Source of the DNA: Nocardia harenae NBRC 108248
GTDB lineage: Bacteria; Actinomycetota; Actinomycetes; Mycobacteriales; Mycobacteriaceae
Reading direction: 5' to 3'
Length of the DNA stretch: 64,000 nucleotides
Assembly (NCBI RefSeq): GCF_001612885.1
Contig: NZ_BDBH01000009.1
Span: forward strand, 62,001 to 126,000
The notes under the pieces are model-generated. The model had not been told where the DNA came from and did no database searches. It saw only the letters and a program-made list of their open reading frames with translations. Made by a program: the position numbers and the translations under genes. This document shows, one piece after another, positions 62,254-64,000 of the stretch. The stretch's first letter is position 1. Each line of letters starts with the position of its first letter.

Positions 62254-62904
62254 ATGGCCACCGAGCACACCACCGCGATTCACTCCACCCGGACCTCTTC
62301 GAGCCGTCCCGCCAAGGCCGCCACCGCGGTCAACTCCGAGAGCCGCCGGATCGCGGCCGAGCTGGACGCCCTGATCGGCCCCGCCGCCGCGGGCGACCAG
62401 CGCGCCGTCGCCGACATCCTGCGCATCGTGCAGCCGCTGGTCCGCCGCTACTGCCTGGCCCGGCTCGGCAACAGCGCGCACCTGCAGGTGACCGCCGACG
62501 ACGTGGTGCAGGAGATCCTGATCGCCACCGTGAACGCCATCCCGCGCTACCGCGACCAGGGCAAGTCCTTCCTCGCCTTCGTCTACGGCATCGCCGCCAA
62601 CAAGGTCGCCGACGCCTTCCGCCGCGGCCAGCTGACCGCCTACCCGACCGCCGATATGCCGGACGCCGCCTGCACGGCCGCGGGCCCCGAGGAGTGGGCG
62701 CTGGCCTCGGAGCGCAGGTCCGAGACCCGCGAGCTGATGAAGGTGCTCGCCCCCGCACACCGCCAGGTGCTGGTCATGCGGATCGTGCTCGGCTGGAGCG
62801 CGGCGGAGACCGCCGAGGCGATCGGCACCAGCCCCGGCGTGGTCCGGGTCATGCAGCACCGCGCGCTGAACAAGCTGCGCAAGGAGCTGCAGACCGCCGC
62901 CTGA
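62254..62904 (+). CDS. ECF sigma factor of the SigD/ShbA type
   Basis: A 216-residue ECF sigma factor. Region 2 (RIVQPLVRRYCLARLGNSAHLQVTADDVVQEILIATVNAIPRYRDQGKSFLAFVYGIAANKVADAFRR) resembles M. tuberculosis SigD, and region 4 is complete (LAPAHRQVLVMRIVLGWSAAETAEAIGTSPGVVRVMQHRALNKLRKEL). The first 35 residues are low-complexity. No anti-sigma gene follows, unlike sigD-rsdA. ATG at 62254. Confidence 0.88.
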   Translation: MATEHTTAIHSTRTSSSRPAKAATAVNSESRRIAAELDALIGPAAAGDQRAVADILRIVQPLVRRYCLARLGNSAHLQVTADDVVQEILIATVNAIPRYRDQGKSFLAFVYGIAANKVADAFRRGQLTAYPTADMPDAACTAAGPEEWALASERRSETRELMKVLAPAHRQVLVMRIVLGWSAAETAEAIGTSPGVVRVMQHRALNKLRKELQTAA

Positions 62905-62994
62905 GCGAGTCGGGCCCGGAGCAGGGGGGCTCGCCGTCCGTACAGCCCTGAGCGGGCGGCGGGACGAGCGCTCGGGGGCCTCGCGCGACATCGC

Positions 62995-63666
62995 TCAGGG
63001 GCGGATGCCGTGGTCCGCGAGGGCCACCCGCAGATCTTCCTCGGCCTCCACGGAGGCCACGAACAGCAATTCGTCGTCGCCCTCGAAGGGGTCGTCGGCC
63101 TGCGGCACGATGACCCGGCCCCCGCGCAGGATCGTCACCAGCGCGGTGTCGCGGGGCAGCCGCAGCGAGCGCACCGGCTTGCCCGCCAGCGCGGTATCGC
63201 TCGGCAGCGTGATCTCCACCAGGTTCGCCTGCCCCTGCCGCAGCGTCATCAGCCGCACCAGGTCACCCACCGAGACCGCCTCCTCGACCAGCGAGGCCAG
63301 CAGCCGCGGGGTGGAGACGGCGACATCGACGCCCCAGGACGAATCGAAGAGCCACTCGTTGCGCGGGTCGTTCACCCGCGCCACCACCCGGCTCACCCCG
63401 AACTCGGTCTTGGCCAGCAGGCTGTGCACCAGGTTCACCTTGTCGTCGCCGGTCGCGGCGATGACCACCTCGTAGGTCTGCATCCCCGCCTCCTCCAGCA
63501 GGGAGAGCTCGCAGGCGTCGGCGTGTACCCAGATGGCGTCCGGGATAGCCTCGGGGTCGAGGTGCGAGAGCTCGCGCTCCAGCAGCATCACCCGGTGCCC
63601 GCCGCGCAGCAGTTCGCGCGCGATGGAGCGGCCGACGGCGCCGGCTCCGGCAATGGCGACCTTCAT
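62995..63666 (-). CDS. ceoC: TrkA-type potassium uptake regulator CeoC/TrkB
   Basis: A 223-residue RCK protein. MKVAIAGAGAVGRSIARELLRGGHRVMLLE is the NAD(H)-binding start (GAGAVG), ADACELSLLEEAGM and ATGDDKVNLVHSLLAKTEFGV follow, and the TrkA-C domain begins near residue 135 (VEITLPSDTALAGKPVRSLRLP). It gates the Trk K+ channel with its partner CeoB, whose stop lies two bases upstream of this ATG. Confidence 0.92.
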   Translation of the reverse strand: MKVAIAGAGAVGRSIARELLRGGHRVMLLERELSHLDPEAIPDAIWVHADACELSLLEEAGMQTYEVVIAATGDDKVNLVHSLLAKTEFGVSRVVARVNDPRNEWLFDSSWGVDVAVSTPRLLASLVEEAVSVGDLVRLMTLRQGQANLVEITLPSDTALAGKPVRSLRLPRDTALVTILRGGRVIVPQADDPFEGDDELLFVASVEAEEDLRVALADHGIRP

Positions 63667-63668
63667 CC

Positions 63669-64000
63669 TCAGTCCTCGCTCGCGGGGGGCTTGGCGGCCA
63701 TGGCGACGGCCTCGCCGACGCTGCCGGAGGGCGCCGCCACGTAGACGACGTCGTCGGCCTGCACGATGGTCTTGGCGTCCGGCAGCAGCCCGCGGCCGAA
63801 GCGCAGCACGAACGCCACCCGCACGCCGACGGCGCGCTCCAGGTCGCGCACGGTGCGGCCGAACCACTCCTCGTGCAGCGCCAGCTGGGTGACGGCCACC
63901 GTCCCGGTGGGGTCGCGCCAGGTGGTGGTGCTGGTGTCGGCGATCAGGGTGCGCAGGAAGCGGTCGGTGGTCCACGGGACGGTGGCGATGGTCGGGATGC
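63669..64000 (-). CDS. ceoB: TrkA-type potassium uptake regulator CeoB, 3' part
   Basis: The C-terminal 110 residues of a second RCK protein; the start lies beyond the window. TTTWRDPTGTVAVTQLALHEEWFGRTVRDLERAVGVRVAFVLRFGRGLLPDAKTIVQADDVVYVAAP is a TrkA-C domain with its preceding linker. It is coupled to ceoC and together they equal M. tuberculosis Rv2691-Rv2692. Confidence 0.88.
   Translation of the reverse strand, partial: IPTIATVPWTTDRFLRTLIADTSTTTWRDPTGTVAVTQLALHEEWFGRTVRDLERAVGVRVAFVLRFGRGLLPDAKTIVQADDVVYVAAPSGSVGEAVAMAAKPPASED

Overview
The window is chromosomal DNA of a high-GC actinobacterium, most likely Nocardia or a close relative in the Mycobacteriales. Codon third positions are almost all G or C, GTG starts are very common, and many genes are joined by ATGA or GTGA overlaps. 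Compared from memory with Mycobacterium tuberculosis, the gene content follows the Rv2691-Rv2720 region (ceoB, ceoC, DUF3159, OB-fold, hydrolase, DUF3710, dut, DUF3093, DUF4193, cei, suhB, ppgK, sigA, YihY family, sigB, ideR, PAC2 family, PhzF family, nrdR, ChiZ-like, lexA), with accessory blocks inserted. No tRNA, rRNA, CRISPR array, insertion sequence or prophage was seen.

Layout. 1-1121: an adenylate-forming enzyme coupled to a gene cut by the window edge. 1491-5255: four translationally coupled genes for two polytopic membrane proteins, a single-pass peptide and a His-bearing lipoprotein, function unknown. 5234-7273: APC permease and gamma-glutamylcyclotransferase-like protein. 7277-10832: SOS region with lexA, an SOS-box-flanked ChiZ-like protein that lacks LysM, an extra secreted protein and nrdR. 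10829-16321: hrpA, Pr6Pr membrane protein, PhzF-like protein. 16386-17631: intact oxyR facing a broken ahpC. 17637-23449: a minus-strand unit of PAC2 protein, helicase, PLP decarboxylase and an AdoMet decarboxylase-spermidine synthase fusion, which together could take ornithine to spermidine. 23731-27558: lipoprotein, DUF4192, galE and ideR. 27685-31690: acuC coupled to a GNAT/acyl-CoA ligase fusion, a probable reversible protein acylation pair. 31873-33274: DUF4333 lipoprotein and sigB with a SigE/SigH-type promoter.

33436-41100: methyltransferase, VOC protein, MFS transporter, DUF3099, DUF3039, YihY protein and a helicase. 41135-43813: a PadR-controlled operon whose two downstream genes (TIGR01777-type epimerase, multicopper oxidase) are both decayed. 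43831-46979: SWIM protein and SNF2 helicase divergent from a TetR regulator. 47075-52947: small zinc protein, DUF952, a K+/H+ antiporter pair, a rhomboid-like protein and eutBC. 53001-64000: the conserved housekeeping block from sigA to the two Trk potassium-uptake regulators, with an ECF sigma factor between DUF3159 and ceoC.

The strongest second-look items are the coupled membrane/lipoprotein cluster at 1491-5255, the reversed oxyR/ahpC decay, the speD-speE fusion operon, the LysM-less SOS protein and the decaying multicopper oxidase operon that keeps an intact promoter and operator.
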